In this document: in pieces, positions 43,215 to 55,591 of the stretch
How positions within the stretch are numbered: position 1 is the stretch's first letter
Layout of the letters: each line of letters starts with the position of its first letter
Notes under the pieces: model-generated
Seen by the model: only the letters and a program-made list of their open reading frames with translations
Told to the model about the DNA's origin: nothing
Databases searched by the model: none
Origin: Gaertneriomyces semiglobifer
Taxonomy: Eukaryota; Chytridiomycota; Chytridiomycetes; Spizellomycetales; Spizellomycetaceae
Direction of reading: 5' to 3'
NCBI GenBank assembly: GCA_025558075.1
Contig: JAHLKF010000004.1
Coordinates: 62,001-126,000, forward strand
DNA: 64,000 bases
Translations under genes and position numbers: made by a program

Positions 43215-46200
43215 ATGATAGGCGCCCTCGCAGCGGCGTATGCGCTCAAGGTTCCAGTGGAATACAACCAGAATGACGAGGACGTTGCATTGTAAGCTGA
43301 AAGCTCTACTTCTCTTCCTTTGGCCAAAGTTGTAAGATCTAAGCTACGATTTAGTAATAAAGCCATCGGCCCTATTGCCGTGCTCAAGGATCTTGCCAAA
43401 ACATATCCTCAGGAGAAGCTCGCCGGGTCAACGGATTCTGAAACCAACGAAGTTAACAAATGGGTTGAGTATGCTTCAACTGCTCTTTCAACTGCCGACT
43501 ACAAAACGCTTGCGCCGACTTTCACTGTGCTGGACGAAGATCTGAGCAACAAGCAGTACCTTGTCGGTACAGCTTTGACGATTGCCGATTACGCCGCATG
43601 GGGTGCTCTCAAAGCCAGTCCCATTTTCATGAAGCTCATGAAAAGCGGAAAGATTCCTGGCGCTAACCTCGTCAAGTGGTTCACCATGATTTCTGGCTTA
43701 CCCCAAGTTGAGCAAGCCGTGTTGGAGCTGAATGAAGCTAAATCGGCGACGCGAAATCGCAAGGATCAAGGCAATTTGGAGATCGGATTGAAAGATGCTG
43801 AGCAAGGAAAGGTTGTCACCCGGTTCCCTCCTGAACCGAGCGGGTACCTGCACATTGGCCATGCCAAAGCGGCGTTGTTGAATGATTATTTCGCCAAAGC
43901 ATATAACGGAAAGTTGATTGTTCGCTTTGACGATACGAATCCTAGCAAAGAAAAGACTGAATTTGAGGAGAGTATCAAAGAGGATTTGCTATTGATTGGC
44001 ATAAAGGGGGACGTCATTTCATATACCTCTGATTACTTCGATCAGATATACGAGTTGGCTGTCAAGATGATTAAGGCGGGCAAGGCGTATGTGGATGACA
44101 CAGATGTAGACACCATGCGTGAACAGCGTATGAAAAAGGTCGCGAGTCCGTCTAGAGCTAACAGCGTGGAAGAGAACCTCAGACGGTTTGAGGAGATGAA
44201 AAACGCCACAGAGTATGGTTTAAAATGTGTCCTTCGCGCTAAAATCGATATGACGAGCAAGAACGGAACCATGCGCGATCCTACTCTGTTTCGGTGCAAC
44301 TTGACGCCTCACCATCGTACGGGTTCCAAATGGAAAATTTACCCTACATATGATTTTGCCTGTCCGATAGTGGATTCATTGGAGGGTGTCACCCACGCGT
44401 TGAGAACAAATGAGTACAGGGATAGAGACGAGCAGTATCAATGGATGCTAGATGCTCTGGAGCTGAGGAAGGTGCACATTTGGGAGTACAGCCGGATAAA
44501 CTTCGTTTATACTCTATTGTCGAAACGCAAATTGACGTGGTTTGTTGAACAAGGTCTTGTGAGCGGATGGGATGATCCTCGCTTCCCTACAATTCGTGGT
44601 ATTCGTAGACGGGGTATGACTATTGATGCGTTGAAGGAGTACATTTTGATGCAAGGTGCTTCACAGAAGGATTTGTTGCTTGAATGGGACAAAATTTGGA
44701 GCGTGAACAAAAAGGTCGTAGACCCAATTGCGCCAAGGCATACTGTACTGGCCAAAGAGAATCTTGTCAAGGTCAATGTTCTCGGCGAGAAGGTCGAAAC
44801 TGTGACAAAGGAAATGCCTAAACATAAGAAGAATCCCGACGTTGGGAATAAGCAGACTACTTTCTCTGGAGAGTTGTATCTGGAGCAGGAAGATGCCAAA
44901 GATCTGACCGTTGATGAAGAAGTTACGTTCATGGATTGGGGCAATGTAATCGTCGCGGGCATTCATAAAGATGATGCGACGCAGGTCGTCACTTCAATTG
45001 ACATCACGCTGAACCTTGCTGGCGACTTTAAAAAGACCAAAAAGAAGCTCACTTGGCTCTCTCGCATCGGAACTACCGCTACCACGACACCTATCCCGGT
45101 CACGCTTTTCGACTACGACTATCTCATTACCAAACCGAAATTGGACGAAGCCGACAACGTGGCTGATTTCGTGACGCCGACGTCTGAGTTCCGAGTCGAT
45201 GCGTTGGGAGACTCGAATGTGCGGGACATCAAAAAGGGTGAGATCGTACAGTTCGAGCGAAAGGGTTATTACATCTGTGACAAGGCATTCGATGGATCTG
45301 AGGCGGTGTTCATCCATGTACCGGATGGAAAGGTCGCGACTATGCAGTCTAAGGCTGACGAAGGCAAGGGCAAGGGGGAGAAACGGGAGAAAAAGGAGAA
45401 AAAGGACAAGAAGGAGAAGAAGGGCAAGAACAAGGATCAGGGAGCTGCGAGTGGTATTAAGATGTACTCGGTCAAACCAGTCTACGCCGATGACGCAATT
45501 GTGAATATGAAGAATGTTAGCAAGATGTATGATGTCAAGCCCGTGTACGGATTTGAGGTTCCGACGCTGACAGCTTCCAGCGCGACTCCTGAGATATCAA
45601 GCGAACCTGCCAACCCTAAAAAGGTCGAAAAGGAAGCAATTAAGGACAAGGTTAAGAAGGAGAAGCGAGAGAAACCTGCCAAAGCGCCGGCGGATGGAAA
45701 CGACGAGGCGTCGCTGGTATCCAAGCTCGACATATGTGTCGGAAAGATTTTAACTGTCAAACCCCATCCTGATGCAGACTCGCTTTATGTGGAGGAAATT
45801 GATTGTGGAGAGAAGGACCCGAGGGTGGTTGTGAGTGGATTGCGGAAATTCATGACGGAGGACGAGATGAAAGGCAAATTGGTGTGCATTGTCAAGAACA
45901 TGAAGCCTGCCGCGTAAGTACAAAGAGAACTGAACTTTCGCTGCACTTGTCTGCACCATGCTGAAGCCGAACGTCCTTAGTATGCGCGGTATCAAGTCGC
46001 ACGCCATGGTTCTATGCGCTTCACCTGCTGACCACTCGCACGTCGAATTCCTCGTCCCACCCCCTGGCAGCGAGCCGGGAGATAAAGTCTACTTCCCCGG
46101 TCACGAGGGTGAACCCGAGGAGGTATTGAATCCGAAGAAGAAGATTTTTGAGACTGTGGCAGCCGACTTCAAAACAAGAGATGATTTGGTTGCTGTCTGG

Positions 46201-46272
46201 AGGGATGTGGAATGGACTACGAAAAGAGGTGTGGTAAAGGCAGCGAGTGTCAAGGGGGCCAATATTAAATAG
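43215..46272 (+). CDS. GUS1: glutamyl-tRNA synthetase fused to EMAP-II/Arc1p-type tRNA-binding domain
   Basis: Three exons, 43215-43291, 43355-45913 and 45981-46272, all in phase, 975 residues. Residues 1-150 are a GST-like domain (DLAKTYPQ, ADYAAWGALKAS) used for complex assembly. The class I catalytic core has FPPEPSGYLHIGHAKAALLN (HIGH) and LLSKRKL (KMSKS-like) and is eukaryotic/archaeal type, charging cytosolic tRNA-Glu. The anticodon-binding region follows, then a lysine-rich linker (EKREKKEKKDKKEKKGK) and two related segments MYSVKPVY and MYDVKPVY. Residues from about 810 to the end form an OB-fold tRNA-binding domain (LVSKLDICVGKI, HPDADSLYVEEID, MRGIKSHAMVLCAS) of the EMAP-II/Arc1p C-terminal type. 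In yeast that domain sits on the separate cofactor Arc1p, which binds GluRS and MetRS. Confidence 0.95.
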
Positions 46273-46547
46273 GTAAACAAGGACATAGAGATGTTGGATA
46301 GGGACGCATGGGTCTTTCATGGTTTAATTACCCACCGTTTATCAAACAAGGTCAACATCGTGTCATTCGGCCGTTAGGCATTTTTTGTGAGCTTGAATGC
46401 AAGCAAACTTCTTGAATATGTCAGTTCAACTATGCACTTGAAAGGAAGTGGTCAATCTGCAGTAGTGGCGAGTGCGAAATGGCCATCATGTTTTTCTTTG
46501 AATTGAGCCACCACTAAGATCTACTGTCACTTCCATACAGGAATCAT

Positions 46548-49500
46548 CTACGTCAGCATATGAGACGCTAGCCGCTTGTCTCCGGCCTTGCTCTCGCTTG
46601 CAATCAAACAGGTGTTTGCTACACGTGGTCGACTTAGCATCTTTACTTTGCCAAACTCCTCTGCCCACGCCGCCGCTGACTCAAGCGTGGGCAATTGAAA
46701 GGTGAAGTAGTGTAACTGATTGAAGCACATGGTGAAGGATGCTAGTCCGCTTGGCTCGGCTACAGGTGCTGTGATGACGTGGGAGGTAATGCGATAGGTA
46801 TGTCCAGAGCCATCTTTTGCGTCCTACGTAAATAGTAGATGGTGTTAGAGCCACGTATTCCAGTGACTATCCTCGATGATCAACAGACAGCGCAACGTAC
46901 GTTTGGAATGAACGCTACAATTCCATCATGAGAATGGAAGACAACCGTGTACTGATGCCACATGGCAAAACCCAGCGCAAGCCGACTGCTCGCATACCGA
47001 CCCACCAGCACGCCCGTGCAGAAGCTCGCATTTACCTGCTGGGGTCGCTGCGGAACATTGGCTTTCCCTTTATCCGTCGACACACTTTCTGCGTCGTTGG
47101 AACCACTCGCCGAACCTTGTGTCCGTTTGCCGCTGGTATCGGGGTTGCGGACGTTCACCTGACGAAAGAATTTCTGGAAGATTGGTAGGAAAAAGACCAC
47201 TAGGAAGAAGACGTTGCATTCGAGGATAATGAGGGAACGAATGACATATACGACGGTGGGGCTGAGGCCTTCGATAAACAAAATGGCCAACTGTAATAAC
47301 TGTTAGCGCGCCACATCATCAAACGTACCTGCAGAACGTGAACTTACCGCAATAAAGGCGAAAGATGCCGTATTCCAAACGATTAATGCAATCTTATGCG
47401 CTTCGTTGTAATCTGACCGAATGTGTCGCGTAAACCATGCCATCGCGACTGCGGCAAAGATGAGTAGCCCGTTAAGCGCTAACAAGAGCCCGGTCATGAT
47501 CCAGTGAAACCTTCCTGATGACGACTGGCACGTAGCAAAGTTATAAGTAGCCAGATAGACCCTGCTAGGTTTGGGCCGATCATAAATCGTCCAAGCAAGC
47601 AGAATTGCCTACAAGCGAGAAACAAGTCAGTAACTAGATCGAGTTCTCAGTACTGAATTCAACTTGGCTAACTTACGCATTCCACGGCGAGTACGGCACC
47701 GGCTCGCATCATAAAATGATAGGGTGTAAATCTAATGCGTTTCATGTACGGATTGTTGAAAATACGCGCAACTCGCCAATTCTCTGCGCGCAAAGCATGA
47801 GCATGATTGGTCACGGCACGTCGAAAGCTCGTACTCACTCTCAAGCAACGCGAGAAGAATCACGGAAAACGATAATGATAGCATCCACGGTTGAAGGACA
47901 CATGTGCTTTCAGCTGGATAGCCACTGTAAACAAACACAGTCGCGAGACTGACGGCGGAACCGAATATCATCTACAGGTGAAATCAAGCTTAGAGAAACT
48001 ACGAAGCAGTAAGCTGCGCTCGCAAAGTTTCTTACCAACAAGCAGAACCCCAGTGATGCCGATTTCACGGTTTTGACGTTGCGGTATATAAGTAGGACGA
48101 TGGCGGTTGCACCGTGCATTAAGAGCCCCACAACCGAGAGACTCATCATCACGATGGCAATGGGAGAGGAGAGGATGACGTATTTCGGCGGGCCTGCGAG
48201 AAGAACAGACTGTATCAGGTAATAGTTGGGGGTATTTGAGAGTCCACTATTCCCTACCTCGGGCAGGGTCAACCCAAGTACCAGCGGTCTTCTCCACATC
48301 AACCGACAATTTAGCCAACATTTTCTGTATCCCATCCTGGGTATGCTCAAAACCACTGTGTCCCGCCAAGAAATCGTGCACAGTGGTGTAGATGCGTTGG
48401 GAAACTGGTAGGTAGCTGCGAACGGAAGCTGAGGGGCGTACAGCCACCTGGAGATTTGAATACAAATCACAATGCTTGATGGAAGTACACACGTCGGCAT
48501 CTGCAGCGATGAAGTTGATTAGAAGAGACTCACGACGCATGAGGAGAGCCAGCTACACTCACCGTGATACAATTCGGGAATGGTGGGCAGCAGTCCGTGC
48601 GCGACAGCTCGTGCCCGCTGCACCTCCGCCGAAGTCAAGAATGCTAAGACTTTGGCTGCGCTCGCCGCGTCTTGCGTCTGGTTGGAAATTCCAATTTGCC
48701 AACCACCCAAAGCTGAGCCTGACTGTCCGGGGTTTCGTCCCGGGAGCGGTCCGAATCCCCACGTTCGACCAGTACCGTCGAATGCGGCACTGTTTTCTAT
48801 GCTTTTCGTGGCTTTAGGCCAATTGCGCATGAAGATACTATCAAATGCACATTAAGTCTTGGCAATGTGTCAGAAGCCCTTCTCAAGTTGCTAATGTACT
48901 TACGCGTTGCCTGAAGCAAATCCATCAATTCCGGCTTGCTCTTGATGTACCAAGCTTCCAGTTGGAATCAACCACGGATCCTGATCAATCCATTTGGCAA
49001 TCTTAAGCAAAATCCATTGCGCTGCCTCGTTGTTGATGGTCATGTGCCCCTCCCCGTCCATGATGGACCCACCACCCGCGGATTTGACCCACTCAACAAT
49101 GTTACATGTCAAACCTTCGTAACTGTCGAGTTGAGGAAGATAGCCAGCCAAGCTGGTATCACCCAGTGCACGCTCGCCGCGGAGAATGTCCCGCGCGGCA
49201 GCTTCCATTTCGTCCCAAGTCTGAGGAACCGGATGGTTGTATTTCGCCAGCAAGTCGGTGCGGTAGTAAAAGACACCATAGTTGGCATTCCAAGGTAGAG
49301 CAACTGAACATGGAACACAAGGTATTCAACCATGCAATCAATATACATAATCAAAACCGCATGTTACATACTGTGTTGTCCGCTCACGACGTTGTTGACC
49401 AAAATGTCTGGATTAAAGCTGTCAAACACTGCTTTCGGAATCAGGTCGTCCAGAGGGACAAAATTCGGTCCGTAGTCGCCTGTCCAGACAACATCCAGCA

Positions 49501-50042
49501 TGTAGATATCATAATAGTCTGGTTTCCACGTCTGGGCGTTGAATGTTGATAGAGTTAAATTCGCGAACCAAGGGCGCGTTGTGCTTGGAAAATGCCTACC
49601 TTCAAGTAACTGTTGACAATTGCCGCTTAAAACCGAAAAAGAAAAAGGCGGGAAGGAACATTCCATTTAGACTTTAAAGTAGATCAGCACGGAGCAAACA
49701 ATGAAGGTACTTACAGTAATCTGTGGTAATGAGCGATTGCGCCCAATCTAAGGTGACTTCAATGTTATTTTCACTACTCCACGCTTCTACTAACGGTCGC
49801 AGAACGCCATCTTCCACCGCGATGCTAACTGTCGGTTTTAATAGAACGCGTACACGGGGGGGCGTTGTGGCATAAACTGACGGAAAAATTGCTGAAAGTG
49901 ACGGGTGAAGTTAGCGGAAATGAGGGCAAAGTATCGTGCGCAAACGAGAGACACTACCGTCACACAGTAGTAAAATGAATAAGCACGCGGCTGCCAATAC
50001 CCGATTGAAAGAGACGACAGCTAGGACCTTGGGCGTTGCCAT
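46548..50042 (-). CDS. class C GPCR-like receptor with bacterial-type solute-binding domain and PH-like tail
   Basis: Thirteen exons close in phase: 50042-49958, 49891-49715, 49625-49600, 49531-49372, 49303-48904, 48837-48563, 48500-48258, 48193-48036, 47971-47839, 47783-47677, 47608-47348, 47290-46901 and 46823-46548; 896 residues. Residues 1-28 form a signal peptide. Residues about 35-450 are a type II periplasmic-binding fold like sugar ABC-transporter proteins: VALPWNANYGVFYYRTDLL; YNHPVPQTWDEMEAAARDIL; ALGGWQIGIS; AKVLAFLTSAEVQRARAVAHGLLPT. Residues about 458-715 are a seven-helix region with GABA-B/class C hallmarks: a conserved Cys in helix-3 region STCVLQPW, then NWRVARIFNNPYMKRI. Residues about 760-880 look like a PH domain (GVLVGRY…MWHQYTVVFHSHDGIVAFI…AAAWAEEFGKVK). 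Likely a plasma-membrane nutrient or sugar sensor coupling to G proteins. Confidence 0.85.
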
Positions 50043-50839
50043 TACGGATGCTGGGGTATTTGCAACGAAGACAAGTAAAGCTTAAGTTGCTAAAAGCTGC
50101 TGGCGATGGGAGGTCTAACGAATGGCATAGCCTTTTATGTAGCACGCGATGGACAGCCTCATGGCGACTCGTCTCGCACGGCTCTTGCGGAGCTGATGGT
50201 TGCACCATTGCGGACAATAGACGAGCTTTAATTTAGGTTGCACCGTTCGCGTAGTTACCTCACGTATCACCCTCTAATCTTGGATACAGACATACGCATT
50301 CTGCCTCAATGCCGCAGCCTAAAGATAACTCAGCTGCCTCAGTTAGACTTCCACGCGAGTGTTTTGTTGGATCATAGTGGGAAATGTCGTGCACATTCCA
50401 GGACATGAGAGAAGGTTATACGAAAGTGCGAAGATCGGGTTTTGATACATGATCAACACCCTAGCCATTGTCCATACCATCCTCCTGGCCCGACCGGATA
50501 CACAGATGACCTGTGAGAATTTATTTCACAGCCTTTGGATACACCAATACGTGCTACAGGTCTTCATAGCTGTCGTAGGCCAGTGAAGCAGGTGGGCACG
50601 CGTGGCGGCGGACTTCGCGCAAGTGGCACAGTGTTCACGTAATCCAAAATCTCCGAACTCCGCTCGATGGCCATTGTTCGCGTTCCTTTAAGACCGGATC
50701 TAAAGTCCGCTAATACCTCAACATTTAAAGACTGCAAGCGTTCGGCATTATTCAACGCTAAACAACCGTGGCAGACTTACGCTGGGTTTGAAGTTGCCGG
50801 GCTCACATCGGCTACTCATATAGAAGAGAAGGTTGGAAA
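50043..50839. other. divergent promoter region of receptor and SAXO-like gene
   Basis: About 800 bp between two divergent genes, partly covered by the small candidate ORF above. No RNA or repeat seen. Confidence 0.45.
50564..50819 (-). CDS. possible small protein divergent from SAXO-like gene
   Basis: ATG at 50819; exons 50819-50781 and 50731-50564 (49-nt intron GTAAGT...TTGCAG) give 68 residues including RSSEILDYVNTVPLARSPPP. No family recognised. Its ATG lies only 20 bp from the ATG of the plus-strand gene, so the two would share an extremely compact promoter, or this ORF is spurious. Confidence 0.3.
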
Positions 50840-52363
50840 ATGACCGGGGTTTGCTCCCAGTGTATCTGCAGTGTTTGCATTTGCGGACGCCATAAACTGT
50901 GCAAACCTGTCAAGGTTGTAGATGCTCACTTAGAAGCCCATACGGGTAAGATGTGCACAAGAGCCTATACGAACGAACGGTTTATGGGTTGTCTAAACGA
51001 TTGATCTTAGAGTACGGAGACAACTACCTGAAGTATGCCGTCGGTCAGCGAGTGAGGGGCAAGGCGCATCCGCAGCAATTAACAGCAGGCGGAGATTTTT
51101 ATGGCAGTACAGAAAAGTAAGCGACCCACTGGTTGACGTTCATTGAGCACTGTCTAAAGGGATGGCCGCGCCGTTGCGTAGTCGTGAGAAATTTACCAAA
51201 CATGCTCTGCCCCCACCTTTGCCGGTAGGTCAATGTTTCGAGGTTAAACCCGCATGGCTGATAATAAAGTTATTTGGAGCAGCCTAAGAAGGTGGTTTAT
51301 GTACGCAACGCTGCGCCTTTGGATGCCGAGACCACCCAGAGACATGACTATCCGGCGTGGGCAGTACGTTCAGCGCCGGCTAGAAGAGCGAAGTCTGTCT
51401 ACATTCCCAACGATGGTAGGATTTTTAGTTCCATTGAATGTTGTGCGCCGTGCAATGACTGTAATCTGCCCCAGCGAAATTGGAGTCGGAGACGACCAAT
51501 CGCAAAGATTATCGTCCTTTCACCGTGGAGCCACGCCAAGGGCGGAAGATTGCGACATACCTTAAACCAAACACTCATTTTGAGGGCGACAGCACCCAAC
51601 ATATTGATTACAAAGCTTGGCCGTTGCCTCCTAGGACTGTAAGAGAACAGGCGAAGTATGCACCTAATGCTGATGATAGAGATTGGAAGAGCACCACCAT
51701 GGCTGCGTATGTTGGGCATGAGCTTCCTAGAGTTCAAGCGGTATGCACGGGGAATGGTTGTTAACTTTGACCATGGAACTGATTGCGATGCTCCGTTCTT
51801 CTAGTACGGTGTACGTCAGCCTTACGTGCGTTCTCCGGTCAAGTTGGACGGCACAACGACGAACCGCGATAGCTACAAGCAATGGGAGCTGCCGGCTAAA
51901 GAAGCGAAGAAAAGGGCTACTTGGCACCCGAGTGACGCACACTTTGAGGACGCAACTACTTGTGAGTGAACATGGCACTGTTCTTACTGGACTATGCTCA
52001 CCTGCTGTGACATTTACAGACAGCGTCAATTACGTGCCCAAAGCCATTTCTCGCACCTTACACCATCCACCAAAGTTCATGCCTGTTCCGACCAAATTTG
52101 AAGGCGAGTCCACCAACCGCTCGGACTACCAACCCATCTCTGGGTTCGTACGTGAAAAGGACTTCAGCCCACGGAACATGTACAATCCCGAACATGACGA
52201 TAGAGATTTTGCTACAACCGCCCGGAGCCAGTACACGCCAAAACCGATTGCGGTTTGTCCAGCGTCAAAATGGATTCCATTTGGTCGCGAAAGACACGCA
52301 GACGGTCATGTTTTCCTTAAGCCGGAGGAAAGACCGCAAGCTGCCGCTTGTGGAGCTTGCTGA
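50840..52363 (+). CDS. SAXO1: SAXO-like (FAM154) axonemal microtubule-stabilising protein
   Basis: Seven exons (50840-50945, 51011-51116, 51182-51224, 51283-51415, 51475-51740, 51805-51961, 52020-52363), all in phase, 384 residues. The N terminus is a short cysteine cluster (CSQCICSVCICGRHKLC), as in SAXO proteins. Repeated Mn modules follow, with the pattern F/L-x-G/S-x-(S/T)T-x-x-x-x-DY: HFEGDSTQHIDYKAW; KLDGTTTNRDSY; KFEGESTNRSDYQP; and ESETTNRKDYRP. The protein ends in CGAC. SAXO proteins line ciliary and basal-body microtubules, in the lumen or on the surface. With CFAP74 and ARMH1 this marks a motile flagellum. It converges with the ARMH1-like gene, 183 bp between stops. Confidence 0.85.
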
Positions 52364-52546
52364 AGAACGGTACGAATGCCGCTTTCACATTTGTAAGAAA
52401 ATGATGGAACCATTGTGTGATGGTTGTGCGCATCGTACGCTAGAGATTAAATCATGGGTAGACTTCCTGTCCTTTTTAACAGAGTTGCAGTTCACGCGCC
52501 ATGTCCGTCCGTTTATTATATGATGTTGAGAGTTTATTCACAACTA

Positions 52547-55426
52547 CTACTCGAGGCTTGTTCGTCTTGCTATTGTACAACCTCGTTTGAACCGATGTCA
52601 CCATGAGAATCTACGTGTGGAAACTTACGCGTTATTTTCACATCCGAAAAGTCCACATTCTTCTTTTGTGCCAGCCATTGCTCGGTGGAGGCATCAAGCT
52701 GGAATTCTTGGCGCACAAGAGGTTTCTGTTGCGGTTGCATCGCAGTTTTGCTAAAAATGATTAAAGGAAAGAGTTAATTAAGCGGGTGACGGATGTACAG
52801 GACGCGATTGAAATAGCTACCGAAGTTCAGCCAATTCAGTTTGAAGATCCTTCTTGGCTTCTGCACTTGATGATGTGGCAGATTTGTTAGAAGAGAATGT
52901 CGCATTTACATGGCTCTGCGCAAATGGGATATAGATGTCTTGACTGGCAGGGGGCTCTGTCGACGGTTGAATTTCGAACGATTCCTCAGGGACAACAGGT
53001 GCCGCGGGCTTCGCCTCTGCCTCAGGTCCCGGTGTTTTCTCCTCAGTTGGCTTCGTATCAAGCTTCTCGCTGTACAAGCCATGTTTTAGTGCGGCACGGG
53101 TCCATCTTCTAACAAAGACTTATTACCTATCGGCTTCTCTAGTAGTGGGAAACTGTTCGAAAGCACTGTTGATAGTACTTTTCGACCGCGAACTGGTTTG
53201 GCTGCGCGCGCTCTTGGGGCGGAGTGCTTCAGCCGCCGTGCTGCAGTTGTTCACAATGTCAACACAGGGAACCGCATCTGAAGGAGGACTTGTACGAACC
53301 GCTCACGTTCTTCATCGGTGTCATAGTTATCGTCCCAGTCAGAAAGAGACGCCTGGCTACCCGCTCCACGAATAATAACAGCATTTCGTCGGAGATACCG
53401 AACTTGTTCGCGAGTCAGTTCTCGGAAGAAAGTATCAGGTTTATCCTGGATCTCAGCGTGAGAAGCGGATGGTATTCGCGCGCCACGCTGTCTTATGTAC
53501 CTCCAGTAGATCAAAAAAGTTTTGGCCCATGTGCTCTTTGAGTGCTTGCGCAACAAATTGGAAGGTCTCGACAAAATACTGAAGAAATGGTTCAAACTAT
53601 TGTCGCAATGTGGGGCACGCATATCATTGAGACTTACTATGAGTGCGCTTGCCGCATATTGTTGACTGTCGGGATTTCCAACATTTGAGATAACATTCAA
53701 CAAGCCGCTGACAATTTGCATATCAATCATACGCTCCGCCAGTTCTCGTCTGGTTGCTGCGATCAGCCTACGCAGAAAAGAACAATCAAAATGCATTCCG
53801 TTGACCTGGCAGAGTAACCATGTGCGCAAATACCCAAGAAGCTTGGCGGCATACGCTTGCTGTATGTAACCGGATGTGATACTGTCGTTGAACGCCTTAT
53901 CTTCCGATTTGGGAACGAGTCCACCGCCCCATTGTCCGCCAAATGTCTTGCCGTCTCCAGTCCTCTGGCGACGTCGTCGTTCATCCGGCGCATCATCCTG
54001 AATGTCTTCAATGCTTGTTCTTAGAATAATAATCAGTTGACTTAGAATTGCTTCTTGTAATGGTGGCCTTGTGATAAGCTCGCGAAGGATCTCATAGCCT
54101 ATTCTCAGTGTTGAGTATTAGTTGGCAAGAATCAGCTGTAGTAGATGTCGTTCTTACCTTCATATTGAATTTGGATATGAGTACTCTTAAGCAGCGCAAT
54201 GGTAGCCTCGACAATGGACGGATGTATAGCTTGTATAGATGGCTACTCGAGCGTTAGCATCAGAAAATCCAGGCTGATGTAAAGCATAGAATGGCTCAAT
54301 TCGTACCAGCAACATTCGCAAAGCTTGTCCCGCCATCTGCTGTGGCGTTGGACCAGCTCCTTGAGCCGTTAGTAACGACAGCAAGGACTTGTAGACTTGC
54401 ATGAGAAACTTGGGATTGCCCTACAACGCTTGATTAGCGCCTTTACTTTCTCATAGCGTTGGTTTTAGCACTTACAATCCCCAGCTGATAAAGCAGGTGC
54501 CGTGCATGATCCTGCGTCACTTCGGACTTGGAGCGTGCCAAACAATCAGCGATGGCTCGCACCCCTACTCGAAAAAAGCAGTTTAGGTGACAAGTAAGTC
54601 CCAATTATTGGTATGCACCACGTACCGTAGCTCTCGCAAATGAATTCTTTATATTTTCTACCTGCATGAGCAACGCTCGCCAGCAATTTAAGTGCCTCGG
54701 CCTTGTCTCCCTACCAGTGCCCAATAATAAGGCTACCGTACGTGTCACTCCAATACTCCAAAAGGAAACAAACCTCCTTAACCTGAGCTAACCCCAAAAT
54801 TTCCAGTACTGTCAATACTCCGCCAACCTCCAGAAACTCCGCCAAGAAACGATGGCCACTAGATGCCGAAACAAAAATGTTGATAGCTCGTATCTGGAGG
54901 GTCAGGTGTTGGCCTAGAAGATAGCTTTTGCATGAGTGAGATCATTTGCGCATCGTCATAACCACAAGAACATGCAGACAGCATACGTGAGCCTCAACCA
55001 CGCCGTGATTCTCGTCAAGAATAAGCTGGCTCCGTTACTGAACTCTCGCTCTAGCTGTGGGCCAGTTTTGTCCTGATTGCATCTAACAAATTCCTCCAGA
55101 ATTTTAACCCTGACGCTTTTAGAGCCCTACGGTAGACCCACATACTCTCGTTTCAGTACGTTATCATCACCGAAAACGGATCTGGACCAAAGTACCTGAT
55201 CCCACGTTTTGCTCAACTGTAAGAAGTAGCTGCTGGAGCAAGTGGGAAGCAATCTCTTTCCAGCATAATAAACTCTGGGTAAATTCTCATCGGTATCGTA
55301 TTTTATATACGCTTCAGGCAGTTCTGGCGCTTCTTGGTAAAGCTCGTGTTCAGGATCAGGAAGGGGTTGGCAATCCATGCGATAGTTCCATCGGATCTTG
55401 CTGTTCACTTTCGATGTTGCCGCCAT
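52547..55426 (-). CDS. ARMH1: ARMH1-like armadillo-type helical protein
   Basis: ATG at 55426. The first seven exons close in phase: 55426-55146, 55109-54987, 54924-54774, 54710-54626, 54564-54476, 54420-54307, 54242-54158. Further exons follow (YEILRELITRPPLQEAIL; LIAATRRELAERMIDM; YFVETFQFVAQALKEHMGQN), then a low-complexity tail with E, P, A and S, ending TPRTSLE at 52547. Landmarks: DKTGPQLEREFSNGASLFL, WLRLTYLLGQHLTLQIRAIN, ASSGHRFLAEFLEVGGVL, HAGRKYKEFICESYGVRA and LMQVYKSLLSLL. These fit ARMH1 (C1orf228), a protein of flagellated eukaryotes with alpha-helical repeats; its role is poorly known but cilium-associated. The exact C-terminal splicing beyond exon 8 is less certain. Confidence 0.72.
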
Positions 55427-55591
55427 CTCTGCCTTGCGCAATGACACAGCGATTAATCTCTATATATCATATCATATGAAGAAGAAATGTTATTAGGTGC
55501 AGGCAATTTCGCCCATAGCAAAAGTTATCCGCGAGGCGGAGTTTACGTAATACATTAAATAGAATGCATAGCCACCGAACAACTTGAAGTT

